DNA of 64,000 bases from Mesorhizobium sp. 131-2-1 (GCF_016756535.1 NZ_AP023247.1:1178001-1242000), one strand, 5' to 3'. Counted from the stretch's first letter, positions 43,109 through 52,590 are shown. The notes: generated from the letters alone by a model not told the origin. Numbers and translations: made by a program.

Positions 43109-43133
43109 GATCTGCGACAATGCCGGAATGGGC

Positions 43134-43355
43134 TTAAAGGCCGAAACCTTCGAAGCGCTTCTTGAACTTCGACAGGCGGCCGCCGCGGTCGAGCAGGGTC
43201 TGCTGGCCGCCGGTCCAGGCCGGGTGCGTGGTCGGGTCGATATCGAGGTTCATCGTATCGCCTTCCTTGCCCCAGGTCGAACGGGTCACGTATTCGGTGC
43301 CGTCGGTCATGACGACCTTGATGGTGTGGTAATCGGGATGGATGTTGGTCTTCAT
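43134..43355 (-). CDS. rpmE: 50S ribosomal protein L31
   Basis: 73 residues: [19 protein letters not shown] to [16 protein letters not shown]. It lacks the CxxC zinc ligands, so it is the zinc-free form of L31; many bacteria hold both forms and use this one under zinc shortage, but in rhizobia it is commonly the only one. It is divergent from the ABC exporter gene, with 205 bases between them that presumably carry both promoters. Confidence 0.97.
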   Translation of the reverse strand: MKTNIHPDYHTIKVVMTDGTEYVTRSTWGKEGDTMNLDIDPTTHPAWTGGQQTLLDRGGRLSKFKKRFEGFGL

Positions 43356-43560
43356 GGTTCTGTTCCTGGCTTGCCGGCGCTACTGACGGGCCCAAGGCCT
43401 GCGTCGATGCGCCCCTTTTTAAAACTCGAAGCCGCAGCTATTGAGGAGCCACGGCTTCTAAAACGGTCGGCGAGCCTATACATCAGCCGGAATTGAATCA
43501 CAAGGCCGCGGCGCGCGCATATTCGAAGCGCATGACCGAAGGTGGCCAGAGGAAACGGTC

Positions 43561-45363
43561 ATGGCGAACATCAGCGGCGAGGAAGACGGGCGCAGGCGCT
43601 CGCTCGGGCCGCTCAGGCGCCTTTATCCTTACATCTTCCGCTACCGCAAGATGGTCATCGGCGCGATCATATCGCTGGTCGTGGCCGCAGCGACGACGCT
43701 GGCCTTGCCGATGGCCGTGCGCCGCATGATCGACCATGGGTTTTCCGCCTCCGATTCCAAATTCATCGCTGAATATTTCGCCATGCTGGTGGTGATGGCT
43801 GCATTGCTGGCTGCGGCCTCGGCCAGCCGCTATTATTTCGTCATCACGCTCGGCGAGCGTGTCGTCGCCGACATCCGCCGCGACGTTTTCGCCCATGTCA
43901 CGACGCTGTCGCCGGCCTTTTTCGACACGGCCCAGTCGGGCGAGATCGTGTCGCGGCTCGCCGCCGACACCACGCAGGTGAAGTCGGCGGTCGGCGCCAC
44001 CGCCTCGGTGGCGCTGCGCAACGTCATCCTCGGTCTCGGCGCCGTGGCGATGATGGTGTTCACCAGCCCGAAACTGTCCGGCCTGGTCATCGCCGCCATC
44101 CCGCTCATCGTGCTGCCGCTGGTCGCGTTCGGCCGTTCGGTGAGGCGCAAGTCGCGGCAGGCGCAGGACACGCTGGCCGACGCCACCGCCTATGCCAGCG
44201 AGCAGATCGGCGCGGTGCGCACGCTGCAGGCCTTCACCAACGAGAGGCTGGTCACGGGGCGCTTCTCCGGCGCCGTGGAGGCCGCGTTCGAGGCGGCGCG
44301 CAGCTCGGTCTTTGCCCGCTCCTTCCTCACCTTCTTCGCCATCTTCATGATCTTTTCCTCGGTGGTGGCGGTGCTCTGGTTCGGCTCGCGCGACGTGCTT
44401 TCCGGCGCGATCTCGCCGGGCACGCTCGGCCAATTCCTGCTCTATTCGGTGTTCGCCGCCGGCGCGCTCGGCGCGCTGTCGGAAGTGTGGGGCGAACTCG
44501 CCCAGGCGGCTGGCGCGGCCGAACGGCTGACCGAGATCCTGGCCGAGCGGCCGGCGATCCAGCCGCCCGCCGATCCGCGGCCGCTGCCGGCAAAGGCGAA
44601 AGGCGCAATCAGCTTCGATGACGTCTCCTTCTCCTATCCGGCGCGGCCGGATCGCGCCGCGGTGCATGGCCTCAGCTTCCAGGTGAAGCCCGGCGAGACA
44701 GTGGCCATCGTCGGCCCTTCCGGCGCTGGCAAGAGCACGGTGTTTTCGCTGATCCTGCGCTTCTACGATCCCGAGACCGGCCGCATCGTCATCGACGGCG
44801 TCGATCTGCGCGAGGCCGATCCGGTGGCGATCAGGCAGCGCATCGCCATCGTGCCGCAGGACGTCACCATCTTCGCGGCCAGCGCGCGCGACAATATCGG
44901 CTTCGGCCGGCCCGGCGCCAGTGATGCCGAGATCGGGGCGGCGGCGAAGGCGGCACTCGCCGACGAATTCATCCTCAAGCTGGAAAAGGGCTATGACAGC
45001 CAGGTCGGCGAGCGCGGCGTGACGCTGTCGGGCGGTCAGCGCCAGCGCGTGGCGATCGCCCGCGCCATCCTGCGCGACGCACCGATCCTGTTGCTGGACG
45101 AAGCGACCTCGGCGCTCGACGCCGAAAGCGAGACGCTGGTGCAGACGGCGCTGGAGCGGCTGATGCAGGGCCGCACCACCATCGTCATCGCGCACCGGCT
45201 GGCGACGGTGCTGAAGGCCGACCGGATCCTGGTCATGGAAGGCGGCCGCATCGTCGAGGAAGGCACCCACCAGAGCCTGGTCGCCAAGGGCGGCATCTAT
45301 GCGCGGCTGGCCAAGCTGCAGTTCGAGACCGGCGCGAGCGCCTTCAAGGGCGCGGCGGAGTAG
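43561..45363 (+). CDS. MsbA-like ABC exporter (fused permease-ATPase)
   Basis: 600 residues. Residues 1-330 are a six-helix exporter domain (MVIGAIISLVVAAATTLALP and so on). The ATPase domain follows: Walker A GPSGAGKST, Q-loop IVPQDVTIF, signature LSGGQRQRVAIARAI, Walker B ILLLDEATSALD and IAHR switch. It works as a homodimer or with a partner, moving lipid or hydrophobic compounds out of the inner leaflet. The class is broad, and the substrate is not shown. The start at 43561 follows GAGGAAACGGTC. Confidence 0.93.
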   Translation: MANISGEEDGRRRSLGPLRRLYPYIFRYRKMVIGAIISLVVAAATTLALPMAVRRMIDHGFSASDSKFIAEYFAMLVVMAALLAAASASRYYFVITLGERVVADIRRDVFAHVTTLSPAFFDTAQSGEIVSRLAADTTQVKSAVGATASVALRNVILGLGAVAMMVFTSPKLSGLVIAAIPLIVLPLVAFGRSVRRKSRQAQDTLADATAYASEQIGAVRTLQAFTNERLVTGRFSGAVEAAFEAARSSVFARSFLTFFAIFMIFSSVVAVLWFGSRDVLSGAISPGTLGQFLLYSVFAAGALGALSEVWGELAQAAGAAERLTEILAERPAIQPPADPRPLPAKAKGAISFDDVSFSYPARPDRAAVHGLSFQVKPGETVAIVGPSGAGKSTVFSLILRFYDPETGRIVIDGVDLREADPVAIRQRIAIVPQDVTIFAASARDNIGFGRPGASDAEIGAAAKAALADEFILKLEKGYDSQVGERGVTLSGGQRQRVAIARAILRDAPILLLDEATSALDAESETLVQTALERLMQGRTTIVIAHRLATVLKADRILVMEGGRIVEEGTHQSLVAKGGIYARLAKLQFETGASAFKGAAE

Positions 45364-45407
45364 CAGACTCCAACCGGCATGGCGCAGGCCTCATACGGCC
45401 CTCGCCG

Positions 45408-46895
45408 TCACGCCGTGCCATAGCGCTTGCGCAGATGCTCGGTGAAATACGCTGCATTGAGCTTCTCACCGGTGGCGCGTTCGAGCAGGTCCGGGGTCGA
45501 CCAGCGCGAGCCTTGCGCCCAGATCCTTTCCCGCCGCCAGGCGTTGATGGCGCTGAAGTCGCCCCTGGCGAGGTCGTCGTCGGCGGACGGATGCTCGCGC
45601 GTCAGCGCCGCCCATTGCTGCGCCGCCATCATGGCGCCCAGCGTATAGGACGGGAAATAGCCGAAGGCGGCGCCTGGCCAGTGCACATCCTGCATCGGTC
45701 CGTCGGCCGGATTGTCCAGGGTCGACAGGCCAAGGTATTCGCGCATCTTGGCGTCCCAGGCTTCGGGCAGGTCGGCAACCTCCAGCCGCCCTGAGACGAG
45801 CTCCTGCTCCAATTCGTAGCGCAGGATGACATGCAGCGGGTAGGTGACCTCGTCGGCGTCGACGCGGATCAGGCCGCGCTCGACCCAGTGCACATGCGGC
45901 AGGATGTCGTCGATCGACCAGGTCTCGCCAAGATGCTTCTCGACCACCGGCAGGGCCCAGCGCCAGAAGGCCGGATTGCGGCCGACCTGCTTTTCGACGA
46001 ACAGGCTCTGGCTTTCGTGCACCGCCATGCCGCGCGCCTTGCCGAGCGGCCAGTGTGCCCAGGCCTTGGGCAGGTTCTGCTCGTAAAGCGCATGGCCGGT
46101 CTCGTGCAGCACGCCCATCAGCGCCGACAGGAAATCGGTGGTCTTGTAGCGGGTGGTGATGCGCACGTCGCTCGGCACGCCGCCGCAGAAGGGATGGTGC
46201 GACACCGACAGCGATCCGTGGGTGAGGTCGAAGCCGACCGCCGCCATCATGGCAAGGCCAAGCTCGCGCTGACGCTCGATCGCGTAGCTGCCGGAAAGTG
46301 GCTTCAGCGGATGCTTCGCCAGCCGCGCCTCCTGCACCGCCAGCGCTTCCGGCACGAAACCTTTGAGAAAGCCTTTCAGCTCGGCGAAGACCGGCGTGAT
46401 GTCGGCGGTGCGGTTGCCGGGGTCATATTGCTCCATCAGCGCGTCATAGGGATCGAGGCCAAGCGCATCGGCGCGCAAGGCCGCTTCCTCGCGCACCAGG
46501 GCGACCACGCCTTCCAGCGCCGGCTGGAATCCCGCCCAGTCGTTTTTCGCGCGCAGGTCGCGCCAGAGCTGCTCGGAGCGCATGCGCGCGGTCGTCTGCC
46601 GCTCAACGAACTCGACCGGCAGGCAGGTCATGTTGGTGTATTGCCGGCGCAGCTCCCTGACCGCAGCCTGCTGCTCCTCGTTCAGCGCTTCCTCTTCCGC
46701 GGTCGCGATCCAGCTGCCGATCTCCGGCGCCGTCGCCCGGGCGTGCAGCATGCCGGCGAGCGCCGACATCGCCTCGGCGCGCTTCTCGCCGCCGCCGACC
46801 GCCATATGCGTGGCCTCGTCGGCGCCGAGGATGGCGAGCGCATGCTCCAGCGCTTCGAGCTTGTGGCCGAGGTCGTCGAGTTTGTGAAAGGACAT
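45408..46895 (-). CDS. M32 carboxypeptidase (Taq family)
   Basis: 495 residues from ATG 46895; the frame upstream is open but not part of the family. The metal site is the M32 HExxH motif HETGH, with the third ligand in MAVHESQSLFVEKQVGR. Other blocks are PVEFVERQTTARM, DPGNRTADITPVF, SHHPFCGGVPSDVRITTRY, and WPGAAFGYFPSYTLGAMMAAQ. It is a cytosolic metallo-carboxypeptidase that trims C-terminal residues from peptides. It is convergent with the ABC exporter gene, with 44 bases between them. Confidence 0.95.
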   Translation of the reverse strand: MSFHKLDDLGHKLEALEHALAILGADEATHMAVGGGEKRAEAMSALAGMLHARATAPEIGSWIATAEEEALNEEQQAAVRELRRQYTNMTCLPVEFVERQTTARMRSEQLWRDLRAKNDWAGFQPALEGVVALVREEAALRADALGLDPYDALMEQYDPGNRTADITPVFAELKGFLKGFVPEALAVQEARLAKHPLKPLSGSYAIERQRELGLAMMAAVGFDLTHGSLSVSHHPFCGGVPSDVRITTRYKTTDFLSALMGVLHETGHALYEQNLPKAWAHWPLGKARGMAVHESQSLFVEKQVGRNPAFWRWALPVVEKHLGETWSIDDILPHVHWVERGLIRVDADEVTYPLHVILRYELEQELVSGRLEVADLPEAWDAKMREYLGLSTLDNPADGPMQDVHWPGAAFGYFPSYTLGAMMAAQQWAALTREHPSADDDLARGDFSAINAWRRERIWAQGSRWSTPDLLERATGEKLNAAYFTEHLRKRYGTA

Positions 46896-47046
46896 GGCGG
46901 TTCCGGTCTGGTCTGCTATCGAATTGGGTGGCGCGAAAAGATACCAACGCGCCGGCCTTGGCAACCCCGACCCATACGGGGTGCCAAGCCGTCTTGCGCG
47001 GGCAAGCTGCGGCGTGATCAATGTTCGCAACGAAGCGGAGGGGAAT

Positions 47047-47400
47047 ATGACAGGCAACATCCTGGTCGCGCTGGTGGCGCTGATCCACTGCTACATCGTC
47101 TATCTGGAGATGGTGCTGTGGGACACGCCGCAAGGCCACAAGGCGTTCAGGCTGACGCCGGATTTCGCCAAGGCGTCCAAGGTGCTGGCCGCCAATCAGG
47201 GACTTTATAACGGCTTTCTCGCCGCCGGGCTGATCTGGGGCCTCTATCTCGGCGCGGCCGGGTTCCAGATCAAGATGTTCTTCCTGATCTGCGTTGCCAT
47301 CGCCGGTCTCTACGGAGCGGCGACCGTCAGCAGGAAGATCCTGTTCATCCAGACCGTGCCGGCCGCGATCGCCATCATCGTGCTCTGGCTGGGCTGGTAA
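47047..47400 (+). CDS. DUF1304 membrane protein
   Basis: 117 residues with four membrane segments. LVALIHCYIVYLEMVLW at the N-terminus, NQGLYNGFLAAGL in the middle and AGLYGAATVSRKILFIQ are the DUF1304 blocks. Function is unknown. ATG 47047 follows GGAGGGGAAT. It is divergent from the M32 gene and convergent with a small secreted protein gene. Confidence 0.88.
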   Translation: MTGNILVALVALIHCYIVYLEMVLWDTPQGHKAFRLTPDFAKASKVLAANQGLYNGFLAAGLIWGLYLGAAGFQIKMFFLICVAIAGLYGAATVSRKILFIQTVPAAIAIIVLWLGW

Positions 47401-47463
47401 AAAGGACGCCCTTGGGATGGAGTTCCCTCGGGCGCCAGGTGGTCCCTTCCTCGGCCCAGGCGA

Positions 47464-47889
47464 TCAGCCGTTGGGATAGCGCCCGCCGTCGGCGCCGTCG
47501 CCCATCAGGAAGCCGGCCCCGGTGTCGATGCGGAGCGCCTGGTCGACATCGTCGATCTGGCGCAGCAGATCATGATACTGCGCTGCCGGTATCCTGCCAT
47601 GATCTGCGGCGGCCGTCTTTGCGGCGGCCTGGCTGATATGGGCGGCGCGCATGCGCAGCGTCTGCGCCTCGGCCGACGTAATCGCATTCTCCTGCCGCGC
47701 ATCGGTGATGCCCTGGTCGACGCCCTGCACCTGCTCGATAAGGCCGGTCACGCGCGGACCGGTGAAATCGGTCGGATCTGCCGCGTCGAGGGCGCCCTTG
47801 TGGTGTCCGGCAGCGTAAGCGCCGGCGAGCGGGGCCGTGACGAGAATTGCGGCAAGCGTAGCAGTCCTGAGGGAGATTGAAACGCGCAT
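47464..47889 (-). CDS. Small exported hypothetical protein
   Basis: 141 residues from ATG 47889: signal peptide SLRTATLAAILVTAPLAGAYA, then a helical, polar mature region (GLIEQVQGVDQGITDARQE, AAHISQAAAKTAAADHGR, HDLLRQIDDVDQALR). I do not recognise the family. The heptad-like pattern suggests short helical hairpins, as in small periplasmic proteins. Location is the only further clue: it lies downstream of the OmpA/MotB-like gene in the same direction, with about 240 bases between them. Confidence 0.65.
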   Translation of the reverse strand: MRVSISLRTATLAAILVTAPLAGAYAAGHHKGALDAADPTDFTGPRVTGLIEQVQGVDQGITDARQENAITSAEAQTLRMRAAHISQAAAKTAAADHGRIPAAQYHDLLRQIDDVDQALRIDTGAGFLMGDGADGGRYPNG

Positions 47890-48130
47890 GGTGGCGCATC
47901 CTTTTGCTGGGGAAGGGAGCGGCCGCGCCGCTCCGCTTTCCGACCTTGTGGGCCGTCGGGTTCCGTCGCGTCGCGATGGGAGGCATCGCCGGCGGTTCTC
48001 GGCCCTGCGCGGCAAACTAGGAGCGCCCGGTCGCGAAGTGTAATTAAAAAAAGATAATCTTTTCAGGCCTTGCCGGCCACGCGCCTGCGCCCTAGCGTTG
48101 AGCTGGCGAACAAATTCGCGTGATACGCGA

Positions 48131-49159
48131 TCACCGTTCGGTGAGCTTCAGCTCGATGCGGCGGTTCTTGCTGCGCGCCTCGTCGGTGTCGGCTGGGTCG
48201 AGCGGCTGGAACTCGCCGAAGCCGGCCGCGACCAGCCGGTTGGCCGGCACGCCGTTCTCGATCAGGAACTTCACCACCGAGGTCGAGCGCGCCGTCGACA
48301 GCTCCCAATTGTCGCGATAGCGGCCGGCACCCGAGAGCGGCTTGTTGTCGGTATGGCCGTCGACGCGCAGCACCCAGTTGATCTCCGGCGGGATCTCTTT
48401 CTGCAGCTCGATGATTGCGTCGGCGAGCTTCTTCATTTCGACCTTGCCGGCATCGTTGATCTCTTCGGAGCCGGTCGGGAACAGCACCTCCGACTGGAAG
48501 ACGAAGCGATCGCCGACGATGCGGATGTTCTCGCGGTCGGCGAGGATCTCACGCAGGCGGCCGAAGAAGTCGGAGCGGTAGCGGTTCAGCTCCTGCACGC
48601 GTTGCGCCAGCGCGACGTTGAGGCGGCGGCCGAGATCGGCGATCTTGGTGTTGGAGTCGCGGTCGCGTGCCTCCGAAACGTTGAGCGCGTCCTCGAGCGC
48701 GCCGATCTGCTTGCGCAACGCCGCGATCTGCTGGTTGAGGATCTCGACCTGGCTCAGCGCCTGCTGGCTGATCTGGCGCTGGCTGTCGAGCTCGCCGGAG
48801 AGGGCCGCGGCGCGCTGGTTGGCCGCGTCGCCGGCGCCGGCGCCTTGCGCCAGCAATTGCTCGAGCCGGCTCTTTTCCGCCTCCGACGCCGATAGCGAGG
48901 CCTGCAGATTGGCGAGCGAATCCTCCCTGTCCTGCGTCGTCGAGCGCTCCAGCGCCAGAAGCTGGGTCAGTTCGTTGATCTGCGAATTGAGGCGGTTGAG
49001 CACCGTGTCCTTGCCGGAGATCTCGCGGCCGAGCAGGAACTGCGCCAAGACGAAGACGGTGAGCAGGAACATGATCGCCAGCAGCAGCGTCGACAGCGCG
49101 TCGACGAAGCCCGGCCAATAGTCGATGCGGCGATCGGCGCGCCGCCTTGCCAGCGCCAC
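48131..49159 (-). CDS. MotB-like protein: TM helix, coiled coil, OmpA-like domain
   Basis: 342 residues. One N-terminal helix, GFVDALSTLLLAIMFLLTVF, with the membrane Asp typical of MotB/TolR proton pathways. A long coiled coil follows (about 50-180, Gln/Leu/Ser-rich), then an OmpA-like peptidoglycan-binding domain: PTGSEEINDAGK, VDGHTDNKPLSG, WELSTARSTSVVKFL and SKNRRIELKL. The upstream gene (49161-50186) encodes its MotA/ExbB-like partner; they are separated by one base. No flagellar genes are nearby, so it is probably an envelope-energising stator and not a motility motor. Confidence 0.88.
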   Translation of the reverse strand: MALARRRADRRIDYWPGFVDALSTLLLAIMFLLTVFVLAQFLLGREISGKDTVLNRLNSQINELTQLLALERSTTQDREDSLANLQASLSASEAEKSRLEQLLAQGAGAGDAANQRAAALSGELDSQRQISQQALSQVEILNQQIAALRKQIGALEDALNVSEARDRDSNTKIADLGRRLNVALAQRVQELNRYRSDFFGRLREILADRENIRIVGDRFVFQSEVLFPTGSEEINDAGKVEMKKLADAIIELQKEIPPEINWVLRVDGHTDNKPLSGAGRYRDNWELSTARSTSVVKFLIENGVPANRLVAAGFGEFQPLDPADTDEARSKNRRIELKLTER

Positions 49160-49160
49160 G

Positions 49161-50186
49161 TCAGTGCACTCCCGGCTTCTTCAGCGCGTCGGCGATCTTC
49201 TCCAGCGTGTTGCGCATCGCCTTCTGCTCGTCGGACTGCGCCTCGACCCAGTCGCGCATGATCTGCTGCTCCGAACGCATGTTCTTGACCAGGCCGGAGA
49301 TGCCGTCGGCGAGGTTGGCCATCGCGGTGGCGACGCGCGGATTGGAGCCGCCGCCATTCTCCTGCAGGCTGCGCAGCCTTTCCGACAGCAGGCGGATCTC
49401 GTCGGAGGGCTCGGTCCTGGCCGAGTCGGAGACGACGATATCGTGCGACAGATCGGTGACCGAAGACAGCCAGTTTTCCAACTCGGTGTAGAAGCGGGTC
49501 TGGGCGCGGCCGGCCTGCAGGTCGAGGAAGCCGAGCACCAGCGAGCCGGAGAGGCCGAACAGCGAGGATGAAAACGCCGTGCCCATACCGGCGAGCGGCG
49601 CCGCAAGCCCTTGCTTCAGCGAATCGAGCACGGCGGCCGCGTCGCCGGTGCCAGGATCGAGCGATTCGATGGTCTCGCGGATCGAGCCGATGGTGTTGAG
49701 CAGGCCCCAGAAGGTGCCGAGCAGGCCAAGGAACACCAGCAGCCCGACGAGGTAGCGCGAGGTGTCGCGGCTTTCGTCGAGGCGGGTGGCGATGGAATCC
49801 AGCATGGTGCGCATCGAGCTGGTCGAGAAAGCGACCGTCGACGAACGGCCGATCATCGCCTTCATCGGCGCCAGCAGCACCGGTTCGGTCGTCTCCGAGC
49901 CGGCACGGAACGAGTTGACCCAGCGCACCTCGCGGAACAGGCGCCCGACCTGGACGAAGGCGAGCAGGATACCGACGACCAGCACGCCGATGATGAGGCC
50001 GTTGAGGCCGGGGTTGGTGACGAAGGCGGTCGAGATCTGGCGGGTGAGGATGGCGGCGATGAAGGCTACGATGACCAGGAAGATCACCATGGTGAGCAGG
50101 AAAACCTGGGGGCTCGACAATTTGTGCGGATCGTAAATCAGAACGTCGGAACGCCTGCCCACGCCGAAGGATCTGAGAAAAGCCAT
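49161..50186 (-). CDS. MotA/TolQ/ExbB-type proton channel protein
   Basis: 341 residues. Two N-terminal helices (VFLLTMVIFLVIVAFIAAIL; GLIIGVLVVGILLAFVQVG), then the channel domain YLVGLLVFLGLLGTFWGLLN with LAAPLAGMGTAFSSSLFGLSG, as in the TolQ/ExbB family (GTVwG/AFsTslfGL). The C-terminal ~100 residues are helical and cytoplasmic. Its partner is encoded one base downstream. The pair likely forms a 5:2-type stator driven by proton motive force; what it pulls on is unknown. It starts the operon; upstream is a GCATGAT repeat and hemolysin III. Confidence 0.88.
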   Translation of the reverse strand: MAFLRSFGVGRRSDVLIYDPHKLSSPQVFLLTMVIFLVIVAFIAAILTRQISTAFVTNPGLNGLIIGVLVVGILLAFVQVGRLFREVRWVNSFRAGSETTEPVLLAPMKAMIGRSSTVAFSTSSMRTMLDSIATRLDESRDTSRYLVGLLVFLGLLGTFWGLLNTIGSIRETIESLDPGTGDAAAVLDSLKQGLAAPLAGMGTAFSSSLFGLSGSLVLGFLDLQAGRAQTRFYTELENWLSSVTDLSHDIVVSDSARTEPSDEIRLLSERLRSLQENGGGSNPRVATAMANLADGISGLVKNMRSEQQIMRDWVEAQSDEQKAMRNTLEKIADALKKPGVH

Positions 50187-50344
50187 CCGAACCCCGTTTC
50201 CGATGCCGCGCCGCCGATCACGTTGACGGCGACTCTAAACGGAATTGTGACCAAATTGAATGGTGGTTGGCAATAATGCCAAGCCGGGGCTCAGAGCGCT
50301 GTTCCATCCAGATGGAATCGGGATGGGGCTCTACCTTGTTGTTG

Positions 50345-50391
50345 GAGCATGATCTTTCCGAAAACCGGCTCCCACTTTTGGCGTCATGCTC
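50345..50391. repeat. GCATGAT-type extragenic palindrome
   Basis: GAGCATGATC...CCGAAAA, the loop CCGGCTCCCAC, then TTTTGGCGTCATGCTC. This is the best-preserved copy in the window and overlaps the very end of the hemolysin III gene (stop at 50391). Confidence 0.75.
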
Positions 50392-51083
50392 TAGAACCGG
50401 TTTATCACCAGACAGTCGACCATGGCGGCCAGATGCAGGCCGGCGCCGGTCACGACAAAGCCGTGCCAGACGGCATTGTGGAAGCGCAGTCCCTTCCAGG
50501 CGAAGAAGATGACACCAAGCGAATAGACGACGCCGCCGGCGACGATCAGCGCGATCGACGTCACCGGCAAGGTCCGCACCAGCGGGCCGACGAGGACGAT
50601 GCCGCTCCAGCCGATGGCGAGGTAGAAGACGATCGCCAGCCGGTCGAAACGGCCGGGGAAAAGCACCTTGATGGCGATGCCGATGGCCGCTGCTGTCCAG
50701 ACCAGCACGATCATCGAGACGGCGAGCGGGGAGCCGTCGATCTGGGCGAGAAAGGGCGTGTAGGTCGCGGCGATCAGCAGATAGATCGCGGCATGGTCGA
50801 AGCGGCGCAGGATCCACTTCGCCGGCGATGACACCGGCCAAAGATTATAAGCCAGCGACACCGACAGGACGGTGAGCAGCGAGACGACATAGAAGGCGGC
50901 GGCGATGTATTCGCCCGGGCCGGCATGAAAGGCGGCCAGCGCCAGGAAGGCAGAGCCCGCGGCGATCGCCAGCACGATGCCCACGGCATGGACGATGCCG
51001 TCGGCGATCATTTCGGCACGCGAATAATGCCAGCGCCCCACGAACGGGATCTCGATCTGGGATTGTGACCTGGTATCGCTCAT
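50391..51083 (-). CDS. Hemolysin III family membrane protein (TrhA/YqfA)
   Basis: 230 residues with seven membrane helices. YSRAEMIADGIVHAVGI is the family N-terminus; RFDHAAIYLLIAATYTPF and FHNAVWHGFVVTGAGLHL carry the conserved Asp/His residues of the PAQR-like metal site. Despite the name it is a housekeeping membrane protein; in E. coli YqfA/TrhA has been linked to membrane energy and lipid homeostasis. The 3' end runs into an extragenic palindrome. Confidence 0.9.
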   Translation of the reverse strand: MSDTRSQSQIEIPFVGRWHYSRAEMIADGIVHAVGIVLAIAAGSAFLALAAFHAGPGEYIAAAFYVVSLLTVLSVSLAYNLWPVSSPAKWILRRFDHAAIYLLIAATYTPFLAQIDGSPLAVSMIVLVWTAAAIGIAIKVLFPGRFDRLAIVFYLAIGWSGIVLVGPLVRTLPVTSIALIVAGGVVYSLGVIFFAWKGLRFHNAVWHGFVVTGAGLHLAAMVDCLVINRF

Positions 51084-51198
51084 GAACGGTCCTGCATCGC
51101 CCTCATCTGGGCATCCGCCGGACAGTATTTCAAGCTTTGGTTGCCGTTTTGCGACTGCGGCGCTTGAGCGCGGCGTGCCCGTCAGCGTGACTTGCCTG

Positions 51199-51999
51199 TC
51201 AACGAGAGGGCAGCGGCTTCTTCACCGTTTTCAGGAGCGCGCGCTGGATGATCTCGTTGCCGGCGACGACCGAGCCGCGCTCCAGCATGTCCTGCCCACC
51301 GTCGAAGTCGGAAGCAAAGCCGCCCGCCTCGCGGATCAGAAGCAGGCCGGCGGCCATGTCCCACGCCGACAGGCCGACCTCCCAGAAGCCGTCCATGCGG
51401 CCGGCGGCGACATAGGCGAGATCGAGCGAGGCGGAACCGAGGCGGCGCACGCCCGAGACCTCGGCCATCACATTGCGCAATTCGATCAGGAAGTTGCCGT
51501 GCTGGCCGCGGCCGAGATGCGGCACGCCGCAGCCGATCACGGCGTCGGTGAGCTTGGTGCGGCCGGCCACGCGCAGCCGGCGGTCGTTCATGAAGGCGCC
51601 GCCACCGCGCTCGGTGGTGTAGAGCTCGTCCATCGCCGGATTGTAGATGACGCCGGCGACGATCTGGCCCTGGCGCTCCAGCGCGATCGAGATGGCGAAG
51701 AGCGGGATACCGTGCAGGAAGTTGGTGGTGCCGTCGAGCGGGTCGACGATCCAGCGGTGCTGGCCATCCTCGCCCTCAATGGCGCCGCGCTCTTCCATCA
51801 GGAAGGCATAGCCGGGCCTCGCCTTCGACAGTTCTGTGAACAGGATGTCCTCTGCCTTGCGGTCGGCCTGGCTGACATAGTCGCCCGGCCCTTTCATCGA
51901 CACCTGCAGGTTCTGCACTTCGCCGAAGTCGCGCGACAGCGAGCGGCCGGCCTTCATAGCGGCCTGGACCATGACATTGAGGATCGCTGAACGCGCCAT
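51199..51999 (-). CDS. suhB: Inositol-1-monophosphatase (SuhB type)
   Basis: 266 residues. Metal-site motifs: EERGAIEG and WIVDPLDGTTNFLHGIP, then WDMAAGLLLIREAGG near the C-terminus. It hydrolyses inositol phosphates; in enterobacteria SuhB also binds RNA polymerase/NusA during rRNA synthesis, which may or may not apply here. It follows efp in the same direction after 24 bases and is probably co-transcribed with it. I looked for the suhB-type RNA motif around it and did not find one. Confidence 0.94.
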   Translation of the reverse strand: MARSAILNVMVQAAMKAGRSLSRDFGEVQNLQVSMKGPGDYVSQADRKAEDILFTELSKARPGYAFLMEERGAIEGEDGQHRWIVDPLDGTTNFLHGIPLFAISIALERQGQIVAGVIYNPAMDELYTTERGGGAFMNDRRLRVAGRTKLTDAVIGCGVPHLGRGQHGNFLIELRNVMAEVSGVRRLGSASLDLAYVAAGRMDGFWEVGLSAWDMAAGLLLIREAGGFASDFDGGQDMLERGSVVAGNEIIQRALLKTVKKPLPSR

Positions 52000-52023
52000 T
52001 TTCTCTTCCCGCTGTCCCGCGTC

Positions 52024-52590
52024 CTAGTCTGCGCGGCGGATGTAGGTGATTTCGTTGGTGTCGACGATGATACGCTCGCCGGCGGCAATGAAGGGCGGCA
52101 CCAGCACGCGGATGCCGTTCTCCAGCACAGCGGGCTTGTAGGACGAGGCAGCCGTCTGGCCCTTCACCACGGGGTCGGCCTCGGTGATGGCGAGTGTCAC
52201 CTGGTCGGGCAGCGAAATGCCGATCGGCCGTTCCTCGTAGAGCTGGACCGTCACCATCATGCCGTCCTGCAGGAAGGCGGCGCGATCGCCAACGAAATCC
52301 TTCGCCAGTTCGAGCTGCTCGTAGCTTTCGGTATCCATGAACACCAGCGCCTCGCCCTGCTCGTAGAGGAAGGAAAAATCCTTCAAGTCGAGCCGGATCT
52401 GCTCGACGGTCTCGGCCGAGCGGAAGCGCTCGTTGAGCTTGGTTCCGGTGATGAGGTTCTTCAATTCGACCTGGTTGTAGGCGCCGCCCTTGCCGGGCTT
52501 GACGGTGTTGGTCTTGACCGCGGCCCAGAGGCCGCCATCGTGCTCGATGACGGTGCCGGGACGGATTTCGTTGCCATTGATCTTGGCCAT
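52024..52590 (-). CDS. efp: Translation elongation factor P
   Basis: 188 residues from ATG 52590. EF-P rescues ribosomes stalled at consecutive prolines. All three domains are present; the tip of domain I is KPGKGGA with Lys34, the residue modified with beta-lysine by EpmA in some bacteria. No epm gene is in the window. [13 protein letters not shown] ([12 protein letters not shown]) and [10 protein letters not shown] are family blocks. It precedes suhB in one operon. The frame upstream to 52683 is not part of EF-P. Confidence 0.96.
   Translation of the reverse strand: MAKINGNEIRPGTVIEHDGGLWAAVKTNTVKPGKGGAYNQVELKNLITGTKLNERFRSAETVEQIRLDLKDFSFLYEQGEALVFMDTESYEQLELAKDFVGDRAAFLQDGMMVTVQLYEERPIGISLPDQVTLAITEADPVVKGQTAASSYKPAVLENGIRVLVPPFIAAGERIIVDTNEITYIRRAD

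Noticed and set aside
48131..50186. Zorya-type antiphage system
   Set aside because: A MotA-like and OmpA-like pair is present, but the long helical arm is on the OmpA-domain protein and not on the MotA-like one, and no ZorC, ZorD or ZorE gene is adjacent.
50391..51083. Hemolysin as a toxin
   Set aside because: Hemolysin III proteins are conserved membrane proteins of the PAQR-like class; nothing here suggests a secreted toxin.
51084..52023. suhB-type RNA motif near suhB
   Set aside because: The short gaps on both sides of suhB show no matching hairpins or T tract.
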